A program made the translations under genes and the position numbers. Positions 40,021 to 52,243 of a DNA stretch of 64,000 nt are shown here, piece by piece. A model generated the notes under the pieces. That model made no database searches, had not been told where the DNA came from, and was given only the letters and a program-made list of their open reading frames with translations. The DNA comes from an uncultured Oscillospiraceae bacterium (GTDB lineage Bacteria > Bacillota > Clostridia > Oscillospirales > Ruminococcaceae). Each line of letters begins with the position of its first letter. Position 1 is the stretch's first letter. The stretch covers positions 17,847 through 81,846 of the forward strand of contig CAKSWY010000009.1 of the NCBI GenBank assembly GCA_934513685.1. Direction: 5' to 3'.

Positions 40021-42525
40021 ATGAACGAAGATTATGTGATGATTCCCGGCAGCGGCACAAAAACCATTGTGCGCGATGTGAAGCAGGAGATCGAATCCGC
40101 CTTTCTGGATTACTCCATGTCCGTCATCGTCAGCCGTGCTCTGCCCGACGTGCGGGACGGCCTGAAGCCGGTGCACCGCCGCATTCTGTACACCATGCAC
40201 GAGCGCGGCAACGACCCCCAGCATCCTTACCGCAAATCCGCCGATACGGTGGGTGCGGTGCTGGGCGCCTACCACCCCCACGGCGACGCCTCCGTTTACG
40301 ACGCCATGGTGCGTCTGGCCCAGGACTTCAGTATGCGCTACCCGCTGGTGGACGGCCAGGGCAACTTCGGCAGCGTGGACGGTGACCCCCCGGCTGCCTA
40401 CCGTTACACCGAGGCCCGCATGAGCAAGATGGCCTGCGAGCTGCTCACCGACATTGAGAAGGACACCATCGACTGGGACCCCAACTTTGACGAAACCAAG
40501 AAGGAGCCCCACGTTCTGCCCAGCCGGTTCCCCAACCTGCTGTGCAACGGCTCCACCGGCATTGCCGTGGGCATGGCCACCAACATTCCGCCCCACAACC
40601 TGTGCGAAGTGGTGGACGGCTGCATCGCCCTCATCAACGACCCGGAGATCGACCTGGCCGGCCTGATGGATTACATCAAGGGCCCGGACTTCCCCACCGG
40701 CGGCATCATCATGGGCCGCTCCGGCATCCGTGCCGCCTACGCCACCGGCCGCGGCAAGATCACCCTGCGGGGCCGCGCCGAAATTGAGGAAAAGAAGAAC
40801 GGCCGCTACCAGATCGTCATCACCGAAATTCCCTACATGGTGAACAAGGCCCGCATGATCGAGAGCATCGCCGATCTGGTGAAGGAGAAGCGCATCGAGG
40901 GCATCTCCGACCTGAACGATGAGTCCAACCGCCATGGTATGCGGGTCGTGGTGGAGCTGAAGAAGGAAGCCAACCCCCAGGTGGTGCTGAACAACCTGTA
41001 CCGCTACACCCAGCTGCAGGACACCGTGGGCGTCATTCTGCTGGCGCTGGACAACGGCGTGCCCAAGATCATGACCCTGAAAACCATGCTGCAGCGGTAT
41101 GTGGAATTCCAGGATCAGGTCATCCGCCGCCGGACCCAGTTCGACCTGAAGAAGGCCCGGGAGCGCGCCCACATTCTGGAAGGCCTGAAGCGGGCCGTGG
41201 ACATTGTGGACGAGGTCATCTACGCCATCCGCCACTGCGGCGGCGGGCAGGCCGAGGCCAAGGCCGCCATCATGGAGCAGTTCGGCTTTGACGATGTGCA
41301 GGCCGACGCCATCTGCAAGTTCCCCCTGGGCCGTTTGGCCGGTCTGGAGATCAAGAAGATTGAGAACGAATTGAGCGACCTGAGCGGCAAAATCGCCGAC
41401 TGGACCGCCATTTTGAACGACGACAGCCGGGTGCTGGCCATCGTGAAGGAAGAGCTGACCGCCCTGAAGGAGAAGTTCGGCGACGACCGCCGCACCGAGA
41501 TCGCCCATGTGTCCGGCGAGGTGGACATTGAGGACCTGATCCCCGAGGAGGAGTGCGTGTTCACCCTGACCCACGAGGGCTACATCAAGCGCCAGCCCAA
41601 GGATACCTATCAGGTGCAGCGCCGCGGCGGCCGGGGTATTTCCAGCATGGCCACCAAGGAAGAGGACTTTGTGGAGGAGCTGTTCATCGGCTCCACCCAC
41701 GACCATATGCTGTTTGTCACCAACACGGGCCGGGTGTTCCGCCTGAAGGGCTACCAGATCTACGAGGGCAGCCGCACCAGCAAGGGCACCAACATCGTGA
41801 ACCTGCTGCAGCTGCAGGAGGGTGAAAAGATCACCACCATGCTGCGCCAGCCGGACGGCAGCCTGGACGGCTACCTGACCATGATCACCAAAAACGGCCT
41901 CATCAAGCGCACCGCCCTGGCCGAGTATGCCAACATCCGCAAGGGCGGCCTGAACGCGGTGAGCCTGTACGAGGGCGACGCCCTGGCCTGGACCCACATC
42001 ACCAGCGGCGAGGACGAGCTGGTGCTGGCCACCCACGACGGTCAGGCCATCCGCTTTGCCGAGAGCGATGCCCGCAGCGTGGGCCGTACCAGCCACGGCG
42101 TGCGCGCCATCAACCTGGCTGAGGGCGACTATGTGGTGGGCGCCGGCGTGGCCCGCGAGGGCGCCACGGTGTTCACCGTCACCGAGGGCGGCAAGGGCCG
42201 CCGCAGCCAGCTGAGTGACTACCGCCTGCAGAGCCGCGGCGGCAAGGGCATCCGCAACTACGCCCAGGGCAGCGTGGCCGGCGTGAAGATCCTGGACGAG
42301 GACGACGACGTGATCCTCATCAGCCAGGAGGGCATCCTGATCCGGATGCACGCGGCGGACATCAACGTGCAGAGCCGCTACGGCAGCGGCGTGCGGGTCA
42401 TGCGCCTGGCCGAGAGCGACCGGGTGGTCACCGTGGCCCGCAGCGAGCGGGACGAGGAGAACGCCCAGGCCCCCATGGAACAGCCGGATGAAGCGGAGCC
42501 TGTGGCCGAAACGGACGAGGAGTAA
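40021..42525 (+). CDS. gyrA: DNA gyrase subunit A
   Basis: An 834-residue catalytic subunit with the active-site Tyr in AAYRYTEARMS and the GyrA box QRRGGRG (in YQVQRRGGRGISSM) in the beta-pinwheel domain that wraps DNA. It is therefore gyrase rather than topoisomerase IV. The quinolone-contact region reads HPHGDASVYDAMVRL, with Ala at the place of E. coli Ser83. The ATG at 40021 follows CAAGGAGCAAGCA. The tail is acidic (PDEAEPVAETDEE). Confidence 0.97.
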   Translation: MNEDYVMIPGSGTKTIVRDVKQEIESAFLDYSMSVIVSRALPDVRDGLKPVHRRILYTMHERGNDPQHPYRKSADTVGAVLGAYHPHGDASVYDAMVRLAQDFSMRYPLVDGQGNFGSVDGDPPAAYRYTEARMSKMACELLTDIEKDTIDWDPNFDETKKEPHVLPSRFPNLLCNGSTGIAVGMATNIPPHNLCEVVDGCIALINDPEIDLAGLMDYIKGPDFPTGGIIMGRSGIRAAYATGRGKITLRGRAEIEEKKNGRYQIVITEIPYMVNKARMIESIADLVKEKRIEGISDLNDESNRHGMRVVVELKKEANPQVVLNNLYRYTQLQDTVGVILLALDNGVPKIMTLKTMLQRYVEFQDQVIRRRTQFDLKKARERAHILEGLKRAVDIVDEVIYAIRHCGGGQAEAKAAIMEQFGFDDVQADAICKFPLGRLAGLEIKKIENELSDLSGKIADWTAILNDDSRVLAIVKEELTALKEKFGDDRRTEIAHVSGEVDIEDLIPEEECVFTLTHEGYIKRQPKDTYQVQRRGGRGISSMATKEEDFVEELFIGSTHDHMLFVTNTGRVFRLKGYQIYEGSRTSKGTNIVNLLQLQEGEKITTMLRQPDGSLDGYLTMITKNGLIKRTALAEYANIRKGGLNAVSLYEGDALAWTHITSGEDELVLATHDGQAIRFAESDARSVGRTSHGVRAINLAEGDYVVGAGVAREGATVFTVTEGGKGRRSQLSDYRLQSRGGKGIRNYAQGSVAGVKILDEDDDVILISQEGILIRMHAADINVQSRYGSGVRVMRLAESDRVVTVARSERDEENAQAPMEQPDEAEPVAETDEE

Positions 42526-42537
42526 GCCGGTTTCCCC

Positions 42538-42566
42538 TTGCGCGGCAGAGCATTTCGTACTATACT
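42538..42566 (+). promoter_or_regulatory. Promoter of the thioesterase gene
   Basis: TTGCGC, 17 bases, TATACT, shortly after the gyrA stop. Confidence 0.7.
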
Positions 42567-42686
42567 CGGAACGGAACTCGGAGCGGGCCGCCTGTGGGAA
42601 AGCAGCCCGAACCGGAACGCAATTCATGCGGCAGCCCCGCGGCCGCCGCCAACCAAGACCGCTTTGCGGCAGAAAAGGAAATCACT

Positions 42687-43076
42687 ATGCTGAATGTGGG
42701 CATTAAGGGCCAGGCCGAGTGCCTGGTAACGGAAAAGAACACCGCCGCCACCATGGGCAGCGGCGCGCTGCAGGTGTACGCCACCCCCGCCATGATCGCG
42801 CTGGTGGAGAAGGCCGCCTGGGAGAGCGTGCAGCCCTATCTGGAAGAGGGCAGCGGCACCGTGGGCACCGAGCTTCGTGTGAAGCATCTGGCTGCCACCC
42901 CCGTGGGCCTGATTGTGACCGCCCGCACCGAGCTGATCGCCGTGGAAGGCCGCAAGCTGGTGTTCAAGGTGGAAGTGTTTGACCAGACCGGCAAGATCGG
43001 CGAGGGCGAGCACGAGCGCTTCATCGTGGCCAACGAGAAGTTCTTCGCCAAGGCCCAGGCCAAGAAGAACCAGTAA
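42687..43076 (+). CDS. Hotdog-fold thioesterase, fluoroacetyl-CoA thioesterase-like
   Basis: A 129-residue hotdog-fold protein of the FlK-like group. FlK from Streptomyces uses Thr, Glu and His. Here YATPAMIALVEKAAW supplies Thr and Glu, and VKHLAATPVG supplies His. The real substrate in gut anaerobes is probably another acyl-CoA. The ATG follows AAAAGGAAATCACT. It is a monocistronic gene with its own promoter and a strong terminator. Confidence 0.85.
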   Translation: MLNVGIKGQAECLVTEKNTAATMGSGALQVYATPAMIALVEKAAWESVQPYLEEGSGTVGTELRVKHLAATPVGLIVTARTELIAVEGRKLVFKVEVFDQTGKIGEGEHERFIVANEKFFAKAQAKKNQ

Positions 43077-43101
43077 GCGCCTGCACCCATACAAACCGCA
43101 A

Positions 43102-43140
43102 TAAAAAAGCCGAAGGAACCCCGGGTTCCTTCGGCTTTTT
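43102..43140. terminator. Bidirectional terminator
   Basis: AAAAAGCCGAAGGAACCC pairs with GGGTTCCTTCGGCTTTTT. It lies between the convergent thioesterase and Nudix genes. Confidence 0.93.
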
Positions 43141-43183
43141 GCTTTGTGATGTTTGCGGCTTGAAGCGGCCAAGTGCCCGGCGC

Positions 43184-43729
43184 TTACAGCTTTCCGGCGG
43201 CGCGCAGGGCCTGCACCTTCAGCAGGCCGGCCACGGTTTTGCCGTCCCGAATGCGGCCGTCCAGCACCATGGCCAGCGCCTCGGCAAAGGGAATCTTTTC
43301 CGGGGTGAGGAACTCCCCCTCGTCCAGATGCATGGGCACCGGGTGCAGCCCGGTGGCCAGCCAGGTGTAGATCACCTCGCTGCAATAGCCCACCGTGGGG
43401 TAAAAGGGGTGCAGGTCCACAAAGCGGTCGGCGGTCAGGCCGCACTCTTCGGCCAGTTCCCGCTTGGCGGCCTCAAAGGGCTCCTCCCCGGCCTCCAGCT
43501 TCCCGGCGGGCAGCTCCCACAATTCCTGCCCCAGGGCGTAGCGGTACTGGCGCACCAGATACACCTCGTCCTGCTCGGTGAGGGCCAGCACGCTGGCCCC
43601 GCCGTGGTGATGCACCACCTCCCGGGGGGCGGTGGTGCCGTCCTCCAGCCGCACCTGGTCCAGTGTGACGGTAAAAATGTGCCCGGTGAACCGGGTCTCG
43701 CTGGAAAGCGTCTGTTCAAAATGGCCCAT
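43184..43729 (-). CDS. Nudix hydrolase, ADP-ribose pyrophosphatase type
   Basis: A 181-residue Nudix hydrolase, probably splitting ADP-ribose to AMP and ribose 5-phosphate. The full Nudix box is seen: GKLEAGEEPFEAAKRELAEE followed by CGL (Gx5Ex7REUxEExGU). The VVHHHGGASVLAL and QYRYALGQELWELPAG stretches are typical of the NudF group. The ATG at 43729 follows GGAGGGAACCCC. It is second in a unit with the CBS protein (113-base gap). Confidence 0.9.
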   Translation of the reverse strand: MGHFEQTLSSETRFTGHIFTVTLDQVRLEDGTTAPREVVHHHGGASVLALTEQDEVYLVRQYRYALGQELWELPAGKLEAGEEPFEAAKRELAEECGLTADRFVDLHPFYPTVGYCSEVIYTWLATGLHPVPMHLDEGEFLTPEKIPFAEALAMVLDGRIRDGKTVAGLLKVQALRAAGKL

Positions 43730-43842
43730 GGGGTTCCCTCCTGCGTTCAATTCACGTTCGGCAGCGGGGCTGCCTGCAAAAAAGCGGGCCGCCCCCCGGC
43801 GGAGTTTCAGTCCGCCGGAGCGCCGCCCGCGCATCCAATGCT

Positions 43843-44847
43843 TCAGCTGGTCTTTTTGGCCGGTTCCGGGGCCGGTTCGCCGGAAGGCGCGGCAGAAGGT
43901 TCCGGGTCGTCCTTCGTGACCTTCACCTTCACCACCCGGCGCTCTTCGGCCTTCACCACGGCAAAGCACAGCCCGCCCCAGTGAACGGTCACGGCCTCGC
44001 CCAGCTCGGGGAAGCGGCCCAGCTTTTCGGTGATCAGCCCGGCCACGGTGTCGAATTCCTCCCCTTCTTCCAGGGGCGGCATCTCCATCTCAAAGGCATC
44101 GAACACATCGTCCAGGTCCAGTGCGCCGTCCACCAGATAGCCGCCCTCCACGGGGGCCAGCTCCTCGTCCTCCTGATCGTACTCGTCCTGAATGCTGCCC
44201 ACGATCTCTTCCAGCACGTCCTCCATGGTCACAAGCCCGGCGGTGCCGCCGTACTCGTCCACCACCACGGCCATCATGGTATGGCGGCGGCGGAAGTCCA
44301 GCAAAAGCCGCTGGGCGGGGCAGCTCTCCGGCACAAACATGGCCGGGCGCATCAGCTCCCGCACGGGCAGGTGCGCCTCCTCAGGGCTGCGCATCAGCAC
44401 CAGCAGGTCCTTCACATAGAGAATGCCCACGATCTCATCCACCGTTTTGCGGTACACGGGCATTCGGCTGCATCCGCTGGCCAGGGCGGTCTCCACGGCC
44501 TCCCGGCAGGGCATATTTTCCTCAAGGGCGGTCATGTCGGTGCGGTGGGTCATGATGTGCCCGGCGGTCACATCCGCCAGTTCCACCACACTGTTGATCA
44601 TTTCGGCCTGGTCATCGTCGATGACCTCCTGCTCACCCGCATCGTCCACCAGGTCCAGCAGCTGTTCCTCGGTGACGGTTTCCTGATTGCCCAGGCCCCC
44701 CAGCCGGTTGGCCAGGGCCGAGAGCCAGCCGGGCAGGCGCGCGCCCTTTTTGGCGGCGGCCCAGCCCAGAATCAGAAAGACAAGCGCGCTGACGATGCAG
44801 CAGGCGGCGTAGGGTGCAATGCGGCTTAAAAGGCCGTCCGGGTCCAT
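43843..44847 (-). CDS. CBS-pair / CorC-HlyC domain membrane protein
   Basis: A 334-residue protein with one N-terminal membrane segment (about 10-32), two CBS domains (IMTHRTDMTALEEN..., MRPAMFVPESCPAQRLLLDF...) and a C-terminal CorC_HlyC transporter-associated domain. The group is annotated as 'hemolysin' and is linked to magnesium or cobalt efflux. Most members have a four-segment DUF21 domain first; here it is reduced to one segment. The ATG at 44847 follows AAGGAGGAACTTCACC. The Pro/Ala/Glu tail is extra. Confidence 0.85.
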   Translation of the reverse strand: MDPDGLLSRIAPYAACCIVSALVFLILGWAAAKKGARLPGWLSALANRLGGLGNQETVTEEQLLDLVDDAGEQEVIDDDQAEMINSVVELADVTAGHIMTHRTDMTALEENMPCREAVETALASGCSRMPVYRKTVDEIVGILYVKDLLVLMRSPEEAHLPVRELMRPAMFVPESCPAQRLLLDFRRRHTMMAVVVDEYGGTAGLVTMEDVLEEIVGSIQDEYDQEDEELAPVEGGYLVDGALDLDDVFDAFEMEMPPLEEGEEFDTVAGLITEKLGRFPELGEAVTVHWGGLCFAVVKAEERRVVKVKVTKDDPEPSAAPSGEPAPEPAKKTS

Positions 44848-44918
44848 GGTGAAGTTCCTCCTTGATCGACCGGGCCGATGAAAAACCGGCCCGAAAATGG
44901 TTAAAATACTACAATTAG

Positions 44919-44947
44919 CATTATAGGCAAAGGACGGTGCGGTGTCA
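44919..44947 (-). promoter_or_regulatory. Promoter of the CBS-Nudix unit
   Basis: On the minus strand TTGACA, 17 bases, TATAAT, a perfect housekeeping consensus. Confidence 0.9.
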
Positions 44948-45364
44948 AATGCGGCCGCCCTGCGCCCGGAGGGCGGGAAGCAAAGCGGGGAGACATCGGC
45001 CCAGCGCCGCCGCGAACGCCCGAACCCGGGGCGGCTTCCGGCCGGATGCCGCCGTTTTTGCGCCGGCCGGGGGCGAAACACCGGCCCGGTGGCCCAAAAA
45101 GGTCGCCGCCCGCCCCCAAAAAATCCCCCAAAGACCCCGGGAAAAGGCCAGCCCCGGGGAAAAACGCCCTCCGGCAGCGCGCCCGCCTCTGGCAGTGCCG
45201 CCTGCCGTCCCCCGGCCCCGATGGGCTGAAAAGACATCCCATCTCTTTTGACCATCCGCGCCGAAATGGCCGGACGAATGCCCCAAAAAGAAAAAGGATG
45301 AAACATTTCTCCTTTTCTTTTGGTAAAAAAGAAAAAAATTCATTCGGAAAACCGCCGGTATCGG
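44948..45364. other. GC-rich gene-free block ending in an A/T-rich hairpin
   Basis: 44948-45240 is very GC-rich and open in several frames, but none has a ribosome site or a recognisable product. At 45280-45323 CCAAAAAGAAAAAGGA pairs with TCTCCTTTTCTTTTGG, a long purine/pyrimidine hairpin. The promoter of the next gene follows. I see no gene. Confidence 0.5.
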
Positions 45365-45393
45365 TTTACTTTATTCAGTACATTTGCTAAAAT
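45365..45393 (+). promoter_or_regulatory. Promoter of the pyruvate:ferredoxin oxidoreductase gene
   Basis: TTTACT, 17 bases, TAAAAT with TGC before the -10 (extended -10). The leader is about 110 bases. Confidence 0.7.
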
Positions 45394-45510
45394 AAGCATG
45401 AGGCAGGATCTCGCAAAGGCCATACTGCGCCCAGTTGACGAAATGGCGTTTGCCGCAGGAGTGATGCCCCGGCGCACGGGTCCTGTAAAAATAGTAATGG
45501 AGGAAGAAAC

Positions 45511-49038
<3,528 letters not shown>

Positions 49039-49089
49039 TTTGTGCGGGGTTCCGCTGAGGGCAAGCGTGAGCGCGACCAGCCTATAACG

Positions 49090-49133
49090 TAAATCCGCCC
49101 CCTGTGTTCTGCGCACAGGGGGCGGATTTTTTT
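49090..49133 (+). terminator. Terminator of nifJ
   Basis: AAATCCGCCCCCTGTG pairs with CACAGGGGGCGGATTT, followed by seven T. Confidence 0.93.
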
Positions 49134-49180
49134 GCGTGGGGAGCGGCCCGGCCACTTTTGGGGGCGTCACTTTGGCACTC

Positions 49181-49209
49181 TTGCGCCGCTGCGGCCGCCG
49201 TGATAAAAT
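49181..49209 (+). promoter_or_regulatory. Promoter of the YitT-family gene
   Basis: TTGCGC, 17 bases, TAAAAT. Confidence 0.65.
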
Positions 49210-49293
49210 AGGAGCAGTGCAAAAAAAGTGCTTACCAAGGCGAAAAATATGCGTAAAATTTTTGCTTGAACGCCGCAACAGAAAGGAGTTCCC

Positions 49294-50157
49294 ATGAAAG
49301 AACGCCTGCGCCCCCTCACCGAGGGCCTTGCCTACGATGTGCTGGGCGGTACGCTGTACAGCCTGGGCTTTTATACCTTTGCCACAAACGGCGGCTTTGC
49401 CACCGGGGGCGTTTCCGGTCTGGCGCTGATGGTCAACTACTTCACCCACCTGCCCATGGGCATACTTACCGTGGCCATGAACCTGCCCATCCTGCTGCTT
49501 ACCTTCCGCAGCCTGGGCAAAAAGTTTTTGCTGCGCAGCCTGCGCACGCTGCTCATCATCACCCTCATCATGGACGGCATTATGCCCCGCTTCCCCGTGT
49601 ACAACGGCGACCCGCTGCTGGCCTGCCTGTTCACCGGCCTGCTGGTGGGCGCGGGCATGGGGCTGATTTACACCCAGGGCTCCTCCACCGGCGGCTCCGA
49701 CTTTGTGGTGATGGCCGTGCGCAAGGCCCGCCCCTACCTGAGCCTGGGGCAGATCACCGCGGTGATGGATGCGGTCGTCATTCTGGCGGGCTGGCCGGTG
49801 TACGGCAGCCCGGACGCGGTGCTGTACGGCCTGGTGTTTACCTTCGTTTCCACCTTTGCCATGGACTATGTGGTGAACGGCGCGGTGGGCGGCAAAATGG
49901 CGTTGGTGGTCACCCGCAGCGGTGCGGCCACGGCCAAGGCCATCAGCGACGAGGTGGGCCGCGGCGCCACGCTGATGCCTGGCAAGGGCAGCTACACCGG
50001 GCGGGATATGGACGTGCTGCTGTGCGCCTGCGGCAAGATGGAGATCGCCCGGGTGCGGCGCATTGCCCACCAGATCGATCCCCACGCCATGGTGATGATC
50101 TGCGACGCCTCCGAGGTGGTGGGCGAAGGCTTCACCCTGCCCGAGGACGCCAACTGA
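49294..50157 (+). CDS. YitT family membrane protein (DUF2179)
   Basis: A 287-residue protein with about six N-terminal membrane segments and a cytoplasmic C-terminal DUF2179 domain (from about 225). LGGTLYSLGFYTFATNGGFATGGVSG and QGSSTGGSDFVVMAVRK are YitT landmarks. The role of the family is not established; transport is often assumed. The ATG follows GAAAGGAGTTCCC. It is monocistronic. Confidence 0.88.
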   Translation: MKERLRPLTEGLAYDVLGGTLYSLGFYTFATNGGFATGGVSGLALMVNYFTHLPMGILTVAMNLPILLLTFRSLGKKFLLRSLRTLLIITLIMDGIMPRFPVYNGDPLLACLFTGLLVGAGMGLIYTQGSSTGGSDFVVMAVRKARPYLSLGQITAVMDAVVILAGWPVYGSPDAVLYGLVFTFVSTFAMDYVVNGAVGGKMALVVTRSGAATAKAISDEVGRGATLMPGKGSYTGRDMDVLLCACGKMEIARVRRIAHQIDPHAMVMICDASEVVGEGFTLPEDAN

Positions 50158-50188
50158 GGCGGTGCGCCCTCACAACACCCCAAAAACA

Positions 50189-50254
50189 TAAAACGCCGCG
50201 TGCAGAACGGCAGCCCCCGGAGAAGGGGCTGCGCGGTTCCGCACGCGGCGTTTT
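50189..50254. terminator. Nested hairpin terminator between yitT-like and malQ-like genes
   Basis: AAAACGCCGCGTGC pairs with GCACGCGGCGTTTT. Inside it GCAGCCCC pairs with GGGGCTGC, giving a cruciform-like structure. It serves the rightward gene and perhaps the leftward one. Confidence 0.8.
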
Positions 50255-50361
50255 CGTTTGCATCATGCTGGTTTTTATTGCGGCCGTGCTTTGCTGAACG
50301 GCGCGGCGGCACCGCAGTGCAGGGCCGCAGAACGGCGCAGAACGGCCGCGATCGGCGCACC

Positions 50362-52146
50362 TTATTTCAGCAGGTACTCCACCAGATATTCCATCTGGCC
50401 CACGGTTTTCACGTCGATCAGGTCCTCGTCCGAGATCACCGCGCCGAAGGTGTCCTCGATGGCCAGGGCCAGGCCCACCTTGTCGAAGGAGTCCACCCCC
50501 AGCTCGGCAAAGTCCGCCTCCGGGGTCAGCTGTGCCGCGGGGCGGCCCAGCTGGTCGGCACACAGGGCCAGAAATGCCTCGTGGGTGAAAGGCTGTACCG
50601 GCTTTTTCTCCGGCTCCGGCTCGGGGGCGCCGCACCGGGCAAATGCGGCGCACAGGCTGCGCATCTGCCGGGCCAGGGCCGGGGTGGCAAAGCCCTCTTC
50701 GGCCCGCCACTGCCAGTTGCCGGTGCCGGTGCCGGGCGCGTTGATCCGTGCCTCGGCCCCCAGCTCCAGCCAGTCCGCCATGGGGATGACGGTGAGCTTC
50801 GCCACGCTGCCCAGCGCCGCCCGGATCACCCCGCGCACATAGCCCTCTTCCTCGTTCAGGCCCAGCATGGCCTTGGCCTTGGCCAGTTCGCCCGGGTTCG
50901 CGGTGGCCAGCCAGTCCTTCAAGGTGGTGTTGTCGTGGGTGCCGGGGTACACCACGCAGTTGGGAATGTGGTTGTGGGGCAGATACTCGCTGTCACACCC
51001 CGGGTCAAAGGCGAATTGCAGCACCTTCATGCCGGGCAGGCCGCTGTCCGCCAGAAGCTGGCGCACGCTGTCAAACAGCAGGCCCAGGTCCTCGGCCACG
51101 ATGGGCAGCTCGCCCAGGGCGTCCTCCAGCGCGCGGAACAGCGCCATGCCGGGGCCCTGCTCCCACTTTCCCTCCCGGGCGGTGGAGGCGTCGGCGGGGA
51201 TGGCCCAGTAGGTGTCAAAGGCGCGGAAGTGGTCGATGCGCAGCAGGTCGTACAGGCCCAGCGCGTGGCGCACCCGGCCGATCCACCAGGCGTAGCCGGT
51301 TTTGGCCTGGGCGTTCCAGTCGTACAGGGGGTTGCCCCACAGCTGGCCGTCGGCGCTGAAATAGTCCGGCGGGCAGCCCGCCACCCGGCGGGAGCGGCCC
51401 TCGCCGTCCACCTCAAACAGGCTGCCGCCCGCCCAGGCGTCCGCCGAGTCGGCCGAGACGTAAATGGGAATGTCGCCGAAGATCTTCACGCCCCGCTCGT
51501 TGGCGTAGGCCTTCAGGGCCTGCCACTGGCGGCTGAACTGGAACTGTACAAAGGCCCAGAAGCCTAGCTCATCGGCGGCCCGCTCCTTCAGGGCGGCCAG
51601 GGCTTCGGGCTGGCGGGTGCGCAGGGGCTTGGGCCACTCCAGCCAGTGGGCCATGTGGTTCTCCTCTTTGGCGGCCATGTACAGGCAGTAGTCCTCCAGC
51701 CAGCTGTCGTTCAAAAACAGAAAGCGGTAGTATTCGTCCGAATAGGGGGTCTCGCAGCCGGGCACCGGGCGCTGGCGCTTCCACACCGCATAGGCGGCCC
51801 GCAGCAGGGCAAACCGGCCGTTGTACAGCGCGGCGTAGTCCACCCGGCCGGGGTCGGCGCCAAAGTCGGTGCGGCCGATCAGGTCATGGGTGAGCAGCCC
51901 CTCGTTCACCAGCCGGTCCAGGTCGATAAAATAAGGATTGCCCGCAAAGGCCGAGCAGCTCTGGTAGGGGCTGTCGCCATAGCCGGTGGGGCCAAGGGGC
52001 AGCACCTGCCACACGGTCTGCCCCGCCTGGGCCAGAAAATCCACAAAGCGGTAGGCTTCCCGGCCGAAACAGCCGATGCCATACGGCCCCGGCAGGCTGG
52101 AAACGGGCATAAGTACGCCGACGGCGCGGTTGGTCAGGGTGGGCAT
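50362..52146 (-). CDS. malQ: 4-alpha-glucanotransferase fused to an acyl carrier protein domain
   Basis: A 594-residue protein. Residues 1-500 are a complete GH77 amylomaltase, which transfers alpha-1,4-glucan chains in glycogen or maltodextrin use: SSLPGPYGIGCFG at the start, nucleophile region LRIDHFRAFD, acid/base VAEDLG and GTHDNTT. A Pro/Glu linker (EPEPEKKPVQP, about 508-519) leads to a 75-residue C-terminal domain (520-594). LGVDSFDKVGLALAIEDTFG carries the DS motif at Ser553 for 4'-phosphopantetheine, and ISDEDLIDVKTVGQ is a typical ACP helix III region. I know of no standard MalQ with this extension. The ATG at 52146 follows AAAGGAGGAACCTCT. It is downstream of a solute-binding lipoprotein gene. 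Confidence 0.88.
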   Translation of the reverse strand: MPTLTNRAVGVLMPVSSLPGPYGIGCFGREAYRFVDFLAQAGQTVWQVLPLGPTGYGDSPYQSCSAFAGNPYFIDLDRLVNEGLLTHDLIGRTDFGADPGRVDYAALYNGRFALLRAAYAVWKRQRPVPGCETPYSDEYYRFLFLNDSWLEDYCLYMAAKEENHMAHWLEWPKPLRTRQPEALAALKERAADELGFWAFVQFQFSRQWQALKAYANERGVKIFGDIPIYVSADSADAWAGGSLFEVDGEGRSRRVAGCPPDYFSADGQLWGNPLYDWNAQAKTGYAWWIGRVRHALGLYDLLRIDHFRAFDTYWAIPADASTAREGKWEQGPGMALFRALEDALGELPIVAEDLGLLFDSVRQLLADSGLPGMKVLQFAFDPGCDSEYLPHNHIPNCVVYPGTHDNTTLKDWLATANPGELAKAKAMLGLNEEEGYVRGVIRAALGSVAKLTVIPMADWLELGAEARINAPGTGTGNWQWRAEEGFATPALARQMRSLCAAFARCGAPEPEPEKKPVQPFTHEAFLALCADQLGRPAAQLTPEADFAELGVDSFDKVGLALAIEDTFGAVISDEDLIDVKTVGQMEYLVEYLLK

Positions 52147-52243
52147 AGAGGTTCCTCCTTTGGGTGGGCCGTGTGCGCCGGAAGAAAAAGCGGCGGTGCG
52201 GCCGGCGTTCCGTGGAATGCAAACGGATCTTGAAAAAAGCGGG

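Noticed and set aside
44945..45306. Open frames in the GC-rich block before nifJ
   Set aside because: Open in several frames at once, with Pro/Arg/Gly composition and no ribosome site.
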